The notes beneath the pieces were generated by a model, which did not search any database, had not been told where the DNA came from, and was given only the letters and a program-made list of their open reading frames with translations. From Cordia subcordata (taxonomy: Eukaryota > Streptophyta > Magnoliopsida > Boraginales > Cordiaceae): a stretch of 64,000 bases of DNA. Shown here piece by piece: positions 46,202-58,262 of this stretch. The DNA lies in assembly GCA_028554755.1 (NCBI GenBank), contig JAPTOF010000005.1, forward strand, positions 951,501 through 1,015,500, read 5' to 3'. Position 1 is the first letter of the stretch. Every line of letters begins with the position of its first letter. The position numbers were made by a program, and so were the translations under genes.

Positions 46202-48135
46202 TTGAATATGACAGATCCTAATGCTTCTTGGTGGTCACTTGTATCCTCTTGCCCACCACCCGAACGTGTTCCTCATGCATGTTGCTTGTGTAGAAGTTTT
46301 ATGCATCCTACTGTTTTCTGTCCCCACGAGAATTCCCCATCGAGGGCTAGTGCTACTTATGACCCCCATGTCATGCATCATCTCATGCATCTTCATTTAG
46401 TAATCATGACTATAAGGATGCATATTCTTGTTATTGCAATCATTGTGGAAGCCGTGCTCATTTTTCTAGTGCTCGTCCCACCTTCCACCCTTATCCTCGA
46501 TTGCATGCAATGCCGTATGCCCCTAGAAATCCTACATCCATGCATGCATCTACATCTAACTATCATGATACTAAGGAACAACATCATGCATTTTCACAAT
46601 GGGGTCAAGATGACTCTTTATTCCATTCACCTTCTAGTTTCGATTATCCACCTTTAACACCTTCTTTTTCCACCCTTTCCTCTCCCGAGTTTTTTGATGG
46701 TTATGTGCAAAATGATTTTCAGCACTTGGTTAAGCCCTCTTCTTTTAGGTCTTCTTCTCAAGAGGAAACACTTGACTATCTCCTATCCCTCATCCAATCT
46801 AACCAAGAACAACTAGAGAGTTAGAAGCGAGACACCAAATCTCTAAGTGAGCGTTTGAAGAGCATGGTTGAGAGTGTGCAACTCATGAGCGAGAATGTCG
46901 AAATACCTTTAGAACGAGTTGAAGAGATAGGAGAAAGACTTAGAGATGAGAGAAATAGTGGTGAAAATGATGATGTATTGAAGAGACAACTAGAAAGAGA
47001 GGTTGATGGAGAGATAACATCTTGTAGTGAGGATAAAGATGAGCTTAATGATAACTTGGTTCTTGATGACTCTTATGAATATGTTTTAGAGGAAGTAGTA
47101 CCCTATCCTCTTAAGCTTTCAGCGTCTTCCATTGAGTCACGTTAGCCTTTTCTTTCTCCTCATCCCATACATTCCGCAAACTTGAAGGTTGAGTCTTATG
47201 ATCATAACACTCATTTGCATTTCGAGTCCATATTTAGGGAGTCTAGGGTACACACCTCCCTTGAGCATTCACGCATCCATGACCCGAAATCCTTTGAGTC
47301 CCCATTGTCCCCTCTATGTGTGTCTATCCCGTATGAGAAGCATGATGGTGAGATGACACCTACTAGCGATGAATGTATTGTTGAATTTAAAGAGACTGTA
47401 GCTAGTGAAGGTTTAAAGTCATCCATTGCGGAAAACAAGACATCAATTTCGGAGATTTTAGATGATAAGTTTCTTGGAGTTAAGAATCATGATGTTGAAG
47501 AGAATGGCAACTCTAAGAAGACACATAAAAAAGAAATTGGTGTGCTTAGAAGAATGACCTATCGGTCTCTTTGGATGTTTGATGATTCATTGATGGAAAT
47601 AGAGGCCACTAAGATTGAATCCACCCTTCGTGAGGAGTTAGAACGACCTAGGCTTGATCATGTTATAACCCCCCCTTTCCCATTCCACTTCCTATATCGT
47701 TGCTCCTTCTTCTCCAAATGTCGTTCTAACCCCCCCTTTCCCATTCCATCGAGTCTCCTTCTTTGGAGCTCATGTTTGTGCCTTCTTGCATAGAACACTT
47801 TCATCTAGGGTTAGAAAGCACATTTCTTATGTTGCATGCATTTGACTTATCTTTAACCCATGAGGATGGTGTATTTTTAGCCTTCGATTTTGATACGAAG
47901 GCCATGGGGTGGCTAATTAAAGAGCAACCGGGACATGATTTTTCACGTTTGAGCATGCTTCATTCCACACTTGCACCCACATGCTCATTTGATATTTCGG
48001 GGTGAGATCTTGAAAAGGGGTGCATCATGCATTCACTACCCTAACCCTTACTGCATGACCCTTTTCCCTCTACGTTCTGCGCGTTAATGATTATTCGGCA
48101 ATTTGTGCCATGCAACTTTAAACATGTTTTACTCT
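46202..48135 (+). pseudogene. Zinc-knuckle ORF of the non-autonomous family, broken
   Basis: Starts MTDPNASWWSLVSS at 46202. Near the start is a CX2CX4HX4C knuckle (CCLCRSFMHPTVFC). After a frameshift near 46390, a second knuckle-like motif has lost its last Cys (CNHCGSRAHFSSAR, TGT to CGT). There follow a Ser/Phe-rich part (46500-46820), a charged, probably coiled-coil segment (46855-47000), an acidic block and a C-terminal half, with stops at 46822, 47143 and further shifts after 47680. A DTKAMGWL motif near 47900 recalls the KAIGWK linker before RT of A. Usual capsid-type gag motifs are absent. I infer an RNA-binding protein derived from gag plus the protease-RT linker; the function is unproven. 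Confidence 0.65.
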
Positions 48136-49216
48136 AACATTGGCGCCCGGCTAGAGGCGTTAAATCTAGCGCTACTAGGAGGCACCCTAGGCTTGTTCAT
48201 ATTTTTCTTGTTTTTCTTGTATTTATTTGCCTTTGCCTTTGTATATAGTAGATTAGTTTTCTTGTACTTATTGTTGCTTTGTACATAATAGATTAGATTG
48301 CTTTTGTTTATCTTACCTTTTGATAGTTTAGGCTTTCTTTTGTTTGTTTTCGTTCTTAGTAGGTTAGATTTTTACTCCCTTACTTGTTATTGCTCTGTTG
48401 CTTCATTTGTGCATCAATTCCTTACCCCTTATATACATCCTTGTTTATCATTTCAAATGTCAATGTGAGTTTACATAGCACTATCTTCTAATCTTTTCTT
48501 TGTTTTTTGAGCATTAGTGCTTTCCACAAAAGATAAAGGCTAGTAGATCATTGGATTATCTTTGGCATTTGCAGACTACATGGAAACAAGGTTGTATCTA
48601 TCTATCTTTTACTTATCCTTATCTATCCCTCTCTGCATTTCCCATATGTGTTTCATGTTGATTGCTTGTCGTGTGGCTTTGTGATTTTTGCTTGAGGAAA
48701 AGCAAAGTTTAGGTTTGGGGGTGTAGTTGTTCATTTATTGTTTATCTCATAGATGGGATAGATTTGCTTGCCATATCTTATTTTTGCTTAAAATGTGTTC
48801 AAATTTTTCAATTTTTTTTTGCATATTTTGAGTTGGTTTATCTCCACGTTGGTTGGGGAGTTAGCTTTTGCTATTGACTTAATTGATTGGAGAAGATGAG
48901 GATGTATTCTAGGGAGTAAATGGAGTGTAGGGTATGACCTAGACATTGAAGAGAATCCTTTTGAAAACTGTGGGGAGTGAGCATATTTAAGAATGCACCT
49001 TGTAGTTTCCCCACAACTTGGTTGGAAAAAAGTATTTTTAAAGGGTTGTTGATATGAGTGCTTATTCCTTAATTGGTTCTTTTAGTGTGCCTTAGCCTCT
49101 TCTTTTTCCTTTCTTGTTGTTCTATTTTTGTATTGAAAAAGTGAAAAAAAAAATGAAATGAAAAAAAAAGAGAAAAAGCCAAAAAAGCAACAAAAAGATT
49201 GAAAAGTGAAGTATGT
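48136..49216 (+). other. 3' region of element F
   Basis: No gene. TTGGCGCCCGGCTAG then hairpin CTAGG-AGGCAC-CCTAG (48175-48190); hairpin TTGCTTG-AGGA-AAAGCAA (48688-48705, one mismatch) with PPT-like AGTTTAGGTTTGGGGGTG; T-rich then A-rich tract (about 49075-49205). The true 3' PPT and LTR are missing. Confidence 0.7.
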
Positions 49217-50559
49217 TGTGTTGCATATACTTGTGGTTTTATGCTTGTACGTGTAGGTGATATAGAAAACCCCTTTGATGATTCATATGTATGCATAATA
49301 GAGCATCGTGTACGGTCAACAAAGCTTAGCCATAGGCGATTTCATGTATATATCTTTGTGGTTGCATATAGCTTCATTAATAGAAGTATAGGATGTTTTT
49401 AATATCCTTGTAATGTTTCTTTTATGGTTGTAACTCTGTATTAGCACTAGCAAAGCATTTTCTTTGTTTTGTGCTTTTGCGTTGAAGATTGCAGGAAGCT
49501 ATCAAAGAAGGGTTATAACATGTTTTGATGGATATTTATATTGCATTGATATATGTTTTGATCATATTTGCATGAACATAACCATGATTACCACCTAGAA
49601 ACATGTCCACTCATTGGGGTTTAAAATTGGTCAACCTTTTGTCCAAATTCTCAAGATAGTTAATTTCATTTAAATGAGATTGGCTTAGACAAAATATTTG
49701 TATGCAATTATGTCTAAAGATGAATAACTTAACTTGAGATTTACAATATGTCAACATAAGGGTCTATATATGCCCAGATTTAGGTAAATAATCTATTATG
49801 TTATTGCAATGTTTTAGTAAAACAAAGGGAATTCGCAAAAACCAAAGTGTTTCACAAATCCAAAGCAGTGTTTAGATCTAAAACAAAACAAGAATACCAA
49901 AAAAAAGGGGAAATCCTTAAGTTAAAATATTGAGTGGGAGAAGGGATTGAAAATACGCCATGGCTTTCCATATTCGATTCACGCTAAAGGTAAACATCAT
50001 TAATCTCCCCATCGGAGGGTGACACTTTACCTAAATTTAGCAAGGTGAATTTAAAATGTTTATTCAAAGGGTGTTAATGAGTTCGACCATCCCAATGGTG
50101 GAGTTCTTCACTAAAAATTGCCTCGCGCAACATTGATTAAAGTCACTACCCCATCAAAGGGCTTAAATCAAGAATGTTACGGGGAATGAACACAAGGAAT
50201 GGGTATACACTCAACTTAAATGCTAGGTTCAGCTATTCCATCAATAGAGTTCGCTATCAAATTTAAGAAACCAAATGAAACAGTAATTGAATTATTCAAT
50301 TGGATCATATCCAGATAATTGTCAATTCAAATAAGTGGTGCCGCTTAACTTAACGTTCATGAGTTAGGCCATCCCATCAGTGGAGTTCTTGCAAGGATGT
50401 TGAGACACTATTACATCAAGTAGTTTAAGGGTTAATCTACTAAAAGGCAAATGATGTAAAAATACTTGTATGTTTTATATCCAAAGATAGCATACATATT
50501 ATACATACATTAATTGTATTATTATAAATTAATTACGATTATATTGTCGTATATCCCAA
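49217..50559 (+). other. Region H, copy 1: probable copia leader sequence
   Basis: No coding capacity. It is repeated at 61015-64000 (around solo LTR E) and here runs directly into copia gag, so I take it as the untranslated leader of that copia element; its LTR and tRNA-Met primer site are not found on the left. It contains an array of short inverted repeats: 50004-50022 (TCTCC-CCATC-GGAGG), 50087-50098 (CCAT-CCCA-ATGG), 50232-50246 (CTATT-CCATC-AATAG) and 50369-50383 (CCAT..TGG). The ORF 49199-49402 is not supported. Confidence 0.5.
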
Positions 50560-51290
50560 AAAAAGTCTTCGTTCAGTCCACTAGCAATAATTCTCAAAGA
50601 GTATAATGTCACTAGACTGAATTTTGTGGACTGGGAATGAAACTTGGACATAGTACTCACTGTTGAAGAGTATAGGTACGTCCTAACAACTCTTGGCCTA
50701 TTGTGAGGAAAAACTCATCTAAAGCCCAGAAAGATATTGAGGCAAAATAGAAGAAGGCCAATAGTATGGCTAAGTGCTATATGATGTCTTCTACGTCAGA
50801 TACTTTGTAAAGCAAGTATCATTATATAGAAACTGCAAAAGAAATCATGACCTCTCTATCCCATATGTTTGCCAAAAAGAGCACGCCCATAAGGAAAGGT
50901 GCTCTTAGAGAGATTATAAACCAAAGGATGGTAAAGGGAGCATCTGTTAGAGAGCATATGCTCAAATGATAGATTGCTTCAATACTACTGAGATCCTAGG
51001 GGCAAACATAGACGAACAGTCGAAGGTAGACATGATTTTGGAGACTTCATGACTATCTTACACCCAATTCAAGCTAAATTATAATATGGGCAAAATGAAA
51101 TTAGATATGATGAAATTAATGATAGAGCTCCTAGCTATAGAAGCCATAATGAAAAGTAAAGGCCACATAAACATAGTCCAAGCATCCTCTTCTGGACTTA
51201 ATTTGAAAGAGAAAAAGTTCAAAGGAAAAGGGAAGCAAAAATGTGGTCAAGGGCAAAAGAAAAAAAATGGTGAGTAGCCCAAACAATTAA
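50560..51290 (+). pseudogene. Ty1/copia gag, broken
   Basis: Fragments in several frames follow copia gag order: LNFVDWE, NLDIVLTVEEYRYVLTT (about 50617-50690), SHMFAKKSTPIRKGALREII, MVKGASVREHML, then the open part 51086-51277 (MGKMKLDMMKLMIELLAIEA...), which ends in a Lys-rich tail. The nearby zinc knuckle (about 51307-51360) is degraded: the second Cys is Tyr. Many stops. Confidence 0.85.
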
Positions 51291-51399
51291 CAAGTGAAAA
51301 GCCCAAGGATAAATGCTTTAAGTACGGCCAAGAAGGAACTAAAAAAGGGATTTCCCAATGTACCTGGCATAAGGTCAAATAGGTAAACCACTTTCATTC

Positions 51400-54300
51400 T
51401 ACATTGAAATATGTTTAATGGTCAATTCTATTGATTCTTGGATTGTAGACTCTAGAGCCACTAATCATATTTTCAATTCTTTGCATTGGTTTTAGGAAAT
51501 GAAAGAACTAGTTAAAGGAGAATTTGCTCTAAGAATGGGTAATGGAGCAAAAGTATCGGCTACTGTAGTGGAAAGAATGTGCATAAATTTTTTATGTAAT
51601 AGGAAGTTATTTTTTAACAATGTTTATTATGTTCTGGATGTACATAAAAACCTTATCTCAGTTTCACAATTAATATTAGATGGTTTTCGCACTAATTTCC
51701 ATTATGGTGTAAATATTAGTAGAGTGGAAATATTATCTATTCTGGTAGTATACATGATAATTTGTTCTATATGAAACCTATTACAAACTCACTGCATAAT
51801 ATAAAACAAACTAATTCTTGGAAAAGGAAGATTTTTTCAATCAATGATACTTATCTTTGGCACCTACGCTTAGGACATATTAGTCTAAAGCGAACTTGAA
51901 GATTAGTCGAGGATGGGCATCTTAGCTCATTAGATCTCAAAGATCTACCTCCATGTAAATCTCGTCTCAAAGGAAAGATGACCAAATGGTCATTTTCTTC
52001 TAAAGGAGAAAGGGCCAAGGAAGTATTGGAATTGGTTCACACCAATGTACATGGTCCTATGAGCAAACCAACACGAGGAGGTTATGAGTATTTCATTGCT
52101 TTCATTAATGATTACTTCGGATATGGATATGTATATCTGATGTGACACAAGTCTGAATCCTTTGAGAAATTGAAGGAGTTCAAGGCTGAGGCAGAATGAA
52201 AATTAGATAAACATATCGAAGCCCTTTGATGTGATCGAGGTGGCGAATACCTCTCAGGTTAGTTTGGAGATTACCTTACACAAGAAGGGATTATGTCTTA
52301 GCTGATTGCACTGTGATCTCCTCAACAAAATGGTATAGCAAAGAGAAGAAATCATACTCTATTACATATGGTTAGGTCAATGATAAGTCATGCATCGTTA
52401 GCTTTATCTTTTTGGGGATATTCCATTGAGACAGCATCATATATCTTGAACTTGGCAGCAATTAAATCAATATCTAGGACACCACAAGAAATATGGACTA
52501 GGCGAAAGCCTAGTTTAAGTCATCTCCACATTTGGGGTTGTCCAGCTTATGTACTAAATAGCAATGCTTCAAAGTTGGAACCAAGATATGAGTTGTGCTA
52601 TTTTATTGGATATCCTAAGGAAACCAAAGATGGGATCTCCTATAATCCTAAGAAGTTAAGGGTGTTTATTAACACCTATGCCAAATACTTGGAGAATGAT
52701 GACAAGATCTAGAAAACACCAGATTATGAAGTAGTTCTAAAAGAGATTTCACAAGAATCTCCAATAATACCTGTAGTAGCTGTGGATGAAAAAGAACAGT
52801 ATTTTACAAATAATAATTTAGAGCCTCATTGTAGTAGAAGGATATCTAGGCCACCTGATAGATACAATAAAGAGTCCTTTCAGACTTCTTCATAGGATTA
52901 GGTAGTGGATCCCACAAGTTATGATGAAGCAATTTTTGACTTAGATGCTGACCAATGGCATTAGGCAATAGATTCAAAGTTAAAATCAATGTATTCTAAC
53001 AAAGTCTGAGATCTTGTAGTTGTACCTGAAGGGGTAAAACCTATAGGGTGCAAATGGGTCTACAAGAGAAAAAGAGGAGTTGATGGAAAAGTTGAAACTT
53101 TTAAAGCAAGGTTGGTGGCAAAAGGTCATACTCAGAAAGAAGGGATCGATTATGAGAAAACTTTCTCACTGGTAGCCGTGCATAAATCCATCAAGATACT
53201 CCTAGCCATCGCATGTCATTATGACTATGAGATATGGCAAATGGACATTAAGACAACTTTTCTTAATGGAGAGCTTGACTCGACCATTTACATGACACAA
53301 CCAGATGGATACATTGCTAAACGCTAGGAACGTATGGTTTGTAAGCTAAAGAAGTTCAATTATGGATTAAAGCAGGCATCTAGAGCATGGAACATCAAAT
53401 TTATCGGGCAATTAAATCTTAAGGTTTTGATCAAAATATTAATGAACCTTGCATGTATAAAAGGTGTAATGGAAATGCTGTAGCTTTTTTGGTTCTGTAT
53501 GTGGATGATATCTTGCTACTTGGAAATGATGTGGGGATGTTATCATCTATCAAGGTTTGGCTTTCTACTCAATTTTAAATGAAGGATTTAGGAAAAGCTA
53601 GTTATGTTCTAAGGATCCAGCTTATACGAGATTGTAATAACAGAACGCTAGCCCTATCTCAAGCTATATTTAGTAAGAAGATATTGCCCAGGTTTAATAT
53701 GCAAAACTCTAAGAAAGCCTCATTACCTTCTAGACATAGAGTTTATCTATCTCGAGATTAATGTCCTAAAACACCTAAGAAAATAGAGAGCATGAAGCGA
53801 GTTCCTTATACTTCGATAGTTAGAAGTCTCATGTACGCTATGTTATATACTAGACCAAATATTTTCTTTGCTATTGGCATGGTTAATAGATATCAGTCAA
53901 ACCCTGGACTGGCATATTGGGTTGTAGTTAAGCATATATTTAAGTTCCTACAAGGGACTAAGGATTATGTGCTAGAATACTGTGCAGATAATCGGACGTC
54001 ATTAGCCTATGCAGACTTTGATTTCCAGTCTAATAGAGATTTCAAGAAGCCTACTTCTAGATATGTCTTTACTCTATCAGGAGGAGTTATTTCATCAAGA
54101 AGCGTGAAGCAAAAGTATATTGCTGACTCTACCACAAAGAACGAGTATGTAGCAGCGACTGAGGCTGCAAAAGAGGTAGTATGGTTGAGAATTCCTTATA
54201 GATCTAGAAGTTGTGCCAGCTGCTCGGAGACCAATAACATTGTATTGTGATAACAACGGTGCTATTTCGCAATGCAAAGAGCCTAGAAATCACTAAAAGG

Positions 54301-54482
54301 GTAAACACATTGAATGAAAATATCATTTGATCTATGAGTTTATCCTAAAGGGAGATGTAGTAGTTGAAAAGATAGCTTCAGCAGAAAACCTGGCGGACCC
54401 ATTTATGACGACCTTTCTAGAGAATATGTTTGCCACACATTTGAACTCTGTAAGTATTAGGTTGTTCAAAAGTGATCTTTAG
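51400..54482 (+). pseudogene. Ty1/copia pol (protease, integrase, RT, RNase H), broken
   Basis: Copia order is seen: protease site changed from DSG to DSR (DSRATNH, about 51448-51468); GAG-pre-integrase (LWHLRLGHISLKR, about 51857); integrase core from about 52010 (ELVHTNVHGPM) with several stops, then SPQQNGIAKRRN near 52320; RT with VAKGHTQKEGIDYEKTFS (53115) and the active site YVDD at 53498-53509; RNase H 53960-54250 with LAYADFDFQS and KQKYIADST, where the usual Glu region is altered to TKNEY. Integrase preceding RT identifies Ty1/copia. It is inactive from at least ten stops and the protease lesion. Confidence 0.92.
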
Positions 54483-54495
54483 TGCAAGTGGGAGC

Positions 54496-55419
54496 TGTTA
54501 GGATTAGTATGTCTACTTATTCTTATCTCCTTGTCTGTGGCTCCCTTTTCCACAGTTACAGGACCGTTGGAACAGTTGTTGATACCAAAAAAGTTTCCTT
54601 TAGACATCTCAACCGAAGCTCGCTTGTATATGACATTTTGGATGTTAAATAATTTATAATCATTTTGTTAAATGGCATTATGAGTTTCTTATATATTATT
54701 TCTGGTATGTTTTATTGACGTATGTACAAAGGTCCCTTGACTTTAACTAGTGACGTGGGTGCATAGTGAGGCTGTATGCAAGTAGGTCCAAGTCTAGATT
54801 TAGTCACGTCATATATTGAGTGTATAATCAAATGGCAGTGTTGGGTACTCTACCAGAATAAGGTTATATTCAGCAAGTCTCCTCGTTGAGAGTGATCTAC
54901 CTAGGTCATTGAACGAGTTTTCAAATTTGCCTTAATAGTACGTGTGTCATGTATTTGACAGGACCATTGTGAGTATGTTTTCTAGAGACGTACTATTAAA
55001 GAAAGAAAACAAGATACTTACTGCTATTAAATGATCATTGCTCTTAATCTTGAGCATATGTGGATGAACTAATGAAGTTAGGGTTTGGTACTTTGATTCA
55101 CTACGGGTGAGATCTTACTTTATTAGGATCAACAAACTTGTGCATTTAGTGCCAAATTCTAATTAACTGGAACATGCATATGTAATATGGAATGCATGTG
55201 CCCCTTTTGAGATTGTCCAAATTTATTATCCGAATCTAAATCAAGTGATATTACCTTTATGGGTGTATTGGTCATATGGCTCGAGTGTCGCTCCTGAGAT
55301 CAAGAGATTCCATGACCAAGGATGGTTGGCAATAGGACAAAAGACCCAATGAAAAAAAAAGATATAGCTAAGGAGCTAATAGTACATAGGCCAAAGGACT
55401 AGCCTTAGTTATGGGTGTA
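54496..55419 (+). repeat. Copia 3' LTR, cut by element G
   Basis: Starts TGTTAGGATTAGTATG right after the copia PPT (CAAGTGGGAGC, 54485-54495). Compared with the solo LTR at 29203-31101 it has 102 extra bases at 54512-54613. At 55420 element G begins, and the rest of this LTR is not found. Confidence 0.9.
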
Positions 55420-56841
55420 TGATGTGTGTCATTTGTACGTGTTTGTACTTAGCTTTTGCATGCACATTTGAGGGTGTTCTAGAGCATAATTGAGTGTATT
55501 TGGTATAGAGTTTATGCATAATTATTAATATTTCTTACATAATATATTTAGATGCATAAGTAAAATACTAAGTGTTATTTCTTGTGTTTCAGGTGAGTTT
55601 TGGGATGGGTCGAACTTAAAAGAGGAAGAAACGAGCTAAATATTGAAAGTTGGGAAAACAAAGATTGAGGATTGAAGATCAAATGGAGCTATTGGCTGGG
55701 CTGAACAAAAAACAAACTAACCGATAGGGTCAGCCAATAAAACCAGAAAACAGAGTTCTGCACTGATCGAGCGTACCGGCTGACCCATGGAGAATGAGAA
55801 AGAACAAGTCAATCCTCCTTGTTACCGGCTAGCCAATAGGGTCCCTTGGTACTCACGCTAAAAAGTCTACAAATAGCCCGTTTTAGGTCTTTTTTTTTGC
55901 TAGGAACTTTTTTTTTCTTAAAAGACTAATAAACTCTAACCCTTTACCCACTTCACCAAACACCCAAAACCACCATCCCACACTAAACCAAGTAAGGATT
56001 AAATCTTATAACAAGTGATTGAAGGGTTTTGCCTTGGATTTGAGCAAGGGTTTGAAGGGGAGTTTCTTATTCCTTTTCTTATTCTTGTAAATATGCTTTC
56101 TATTTGTGTTAGATCTAGGGTTAATTGATGTTGTATATTAGATTAAGACTTTGAATAAAGGATTTGTGTGTATCTTTTGCTCTTAATATATGTGTTTACA
56201 TTGATTAATGGCAATTAATATGTCTATGTGTTGATAATTGAATATATTTACGTGTTCGATAAAATGCCTAAACAAACTTTCATGTGTTATTTCGTGCTTA
56301 AATGCTATCGGTAGCTGTATCACCTTAGCCTTAATCTATGCTAATGGCATGAGCCCTATTTGCAATTATGTGTATTTATTAATATGCTTAATTAATGACT
56401 TAGTGTGATAGGAGTACACCTCTAGTCACCCACTAGCACTAGTTAATGCTCTAGAAGTCTAACCTCCAATCTGAAACAATACCTATAGATTAGTCTCAAG
56501 TAGAACATTAATCAACACCAAAGAGAGCAATCGAGCCGTAGATAGACCAAACCGTTATCGTTGCCCGAGTCTAGTTGCAACACAATTACCCGAGATCTCC
56601 TTTAACCTTGTAGAGCTTTATTTCCTTAGTTTGTCACTCTTAGTTCCTCTATTAGCTTAAGTTTAATTTTAGGTCTTATTTTAGAGCCTCTTCAATCAAA
56701 AAGACCAAAACAAATATTTCAACACACGCTCGTAGCTAGTTCTAGCACCAAGCACGTAGAGATCAAACTAAGGAGCCTTCCTGAGGAAGAAAGAGCCTAT
56801 ACTTTCACACTTCACTACACAGGACTCATGCACTTATATCA
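55420..56841 (+). repeat. 5' LTR of element G
   Basis: Starts TGATGTGTGTCATTTG and ends ATCA. From about 56110 it matches the second half of the composite LTR of F. It lacks the GGTCGACC palindrome cluster (only related GGCTGACC words near 55700-55850) and the TTGGCT hairpins. Confidence 0.88.
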
Positions 56842-56847
56842 AGTTTT

Positions 56848-56864
56848 TGGCGCTATTGCCGGGG
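56848..56864 (+). other. Primer binding site, tRNA-Asp type (G)
   Basis: TGGCGCTATTGCCGGGG, two mismatches to the tRNA-Asp complement. The following leader (56895-56970) is A-rich, as in F. Confidence 0.88.
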
Positions 56865-57000
56865 AGGCATGGTATCTTTAGTTTCTTTCCTTATTTGAAA
56901 AACCACAAAAAAAATTGAAAATTTTTGAAAATTCAAAAAAAAATTAAAAAATTTGAAAAAAAATTGAATTAAGAAGATGTTTACATATGTTGCTTGAGCA

Positions 57001-58262
57001 TGGATAGATATTCACCATGGGGTTAAGATGACTCTTCATCCTATGTACCTCTTAGTTACGAATATTCCTCTTATGTAACATCCTTTCCCACTTACTCATC
57101 TCTCGAGTTTTTTGATAGTTATGCTCAAAAAGATTTTCAAAATGACTACCATTTCCATTCGGGTGAATCATCTTCTCTTAGGTCTCTCTCATACGAAGAA
57201 AAATATGAGTACCTCAAATCCCTAATTCATTCCAAGCTTGAGAGACTAAAGAGATGAATGAACAATCTCTAGAAAAGTCAAGTACTTGAATAGAGAAGTT
57301 GAGAATGAGTAACCCGTACGTGAGAGTGTTGAGATACCTTCAGATCGGGTTGAAAGGATGGGAGTAAAACCTATGGATGGAGAGATTAGTGGTGAAAAAG
57401 ATAATGTCCGGAAGGAAGAGATGGATGGAGAATTTACATCTTGTAGTAAGAAAGAAGATGAGCTTGACAGTGCTTTGGTTCTTGATGACAACTTTGGGTA
57501 TGTTTTAGAAGAAGTGGTACCCTATCATCCCAAACTTTCACAACCCTTCATTGAGTCATGTGGACCTATTTTTCCCTCTCGTCCCACATCTCAACCATGT
57601 TTGAAGGATGAACTTGATGTTATTATTACTCAATTCAACTTTGATGTCTTTTAGAGAGAGATGAGTGTGCACACTCCCATTTCACTTGTTTGCATGATGA
57701 GTCATTTGAGTCTCTTTTACCACCTCCATGCATGTCCATCCCTTATAAGGAGTTAGAGGAACCCTTGTTTGATAACACCATATATCATAAAAAAGGAGAG
57801 TCTTGACCTTCTATGTCTCCTTCAATCGACCTTCCTTCTCTGGATAACGCCCAAACTCCCCATTCCCATTCTGTCAAGTCTCCCCCTTTATTGGAGCTCA
57901 CATTTGTGCCTTTTTGCATGGAACACTTTCACCTAGGACTTGGTCACACACCACCCACTTAGCATGCATTAGATTTACTCGTGACCTACGGGAAAGGTGT
58001 ATTCTTAGTCTTAGATAATAAGAAGGCCATGGGGTGATTAGTTAGTGAGCAAAGGGAGTATTATCCTTCACATTTGTATATAGAACCTAGCACATTTGAG
58101 CATACATCCATTTTTCATATTTTGGGGTGGGACATTTTGGAAGGGGCTTACATTGTTCATTCTTTGCCCTATCATTTATCACATGATCCCTTTCCTACTA
58201 CATTCTGTGCTTTGATGATTATCCAGCAATTTGTGCCACACAACTTTAAACATGTTTTACTT
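57001..58262 (+). pseudogene. ORF of element G, broken and without zinc knuckles
   Basis: Homologous to the F ORF from the point after the second knuckle: the DDSS..SYEYSS part, then 57358-57654 with GEFTSCSKKEDELDSALVLD, EEVVPYHPKL and later blocks to NFKHVLL near 58260. Compared with F, the ~300 bases holding both zinc knuckles are missing, and stops occur at about 57255, 57652 and 58036. The segment 58074-58262 is the best-preserved copy of the ORF's C-terminus (HILGWDILEGAYIVHSLP), which shows no domain I recognise. Confidence 0.65.

Larger units (their letters stand above)
43905..49216 (+). mobile_element. Element F: non-autonomous Athila-like element with zinc-knuckle ORF
   Basis: LTR, tRNA-Asp primer site, one ORF of about 1.9 kb without protease, RT or integrase, and a 3' region with the same landmarks as A and B. 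A 3' LTR is missing: sequence switches at about 49216 to region H. The LTR at its 5' side also directly follows the PPT of element C, so C and F could share it. Confidence 0.8.

Noticed and set aside
49217..50559. Region H as an exon or intron of a host gene
   Set aside because: It occurs twice next to copia or copia-LTR sequence and has no open frame with recognisable protein; a transposon leader is the simpler reading, though not proved.
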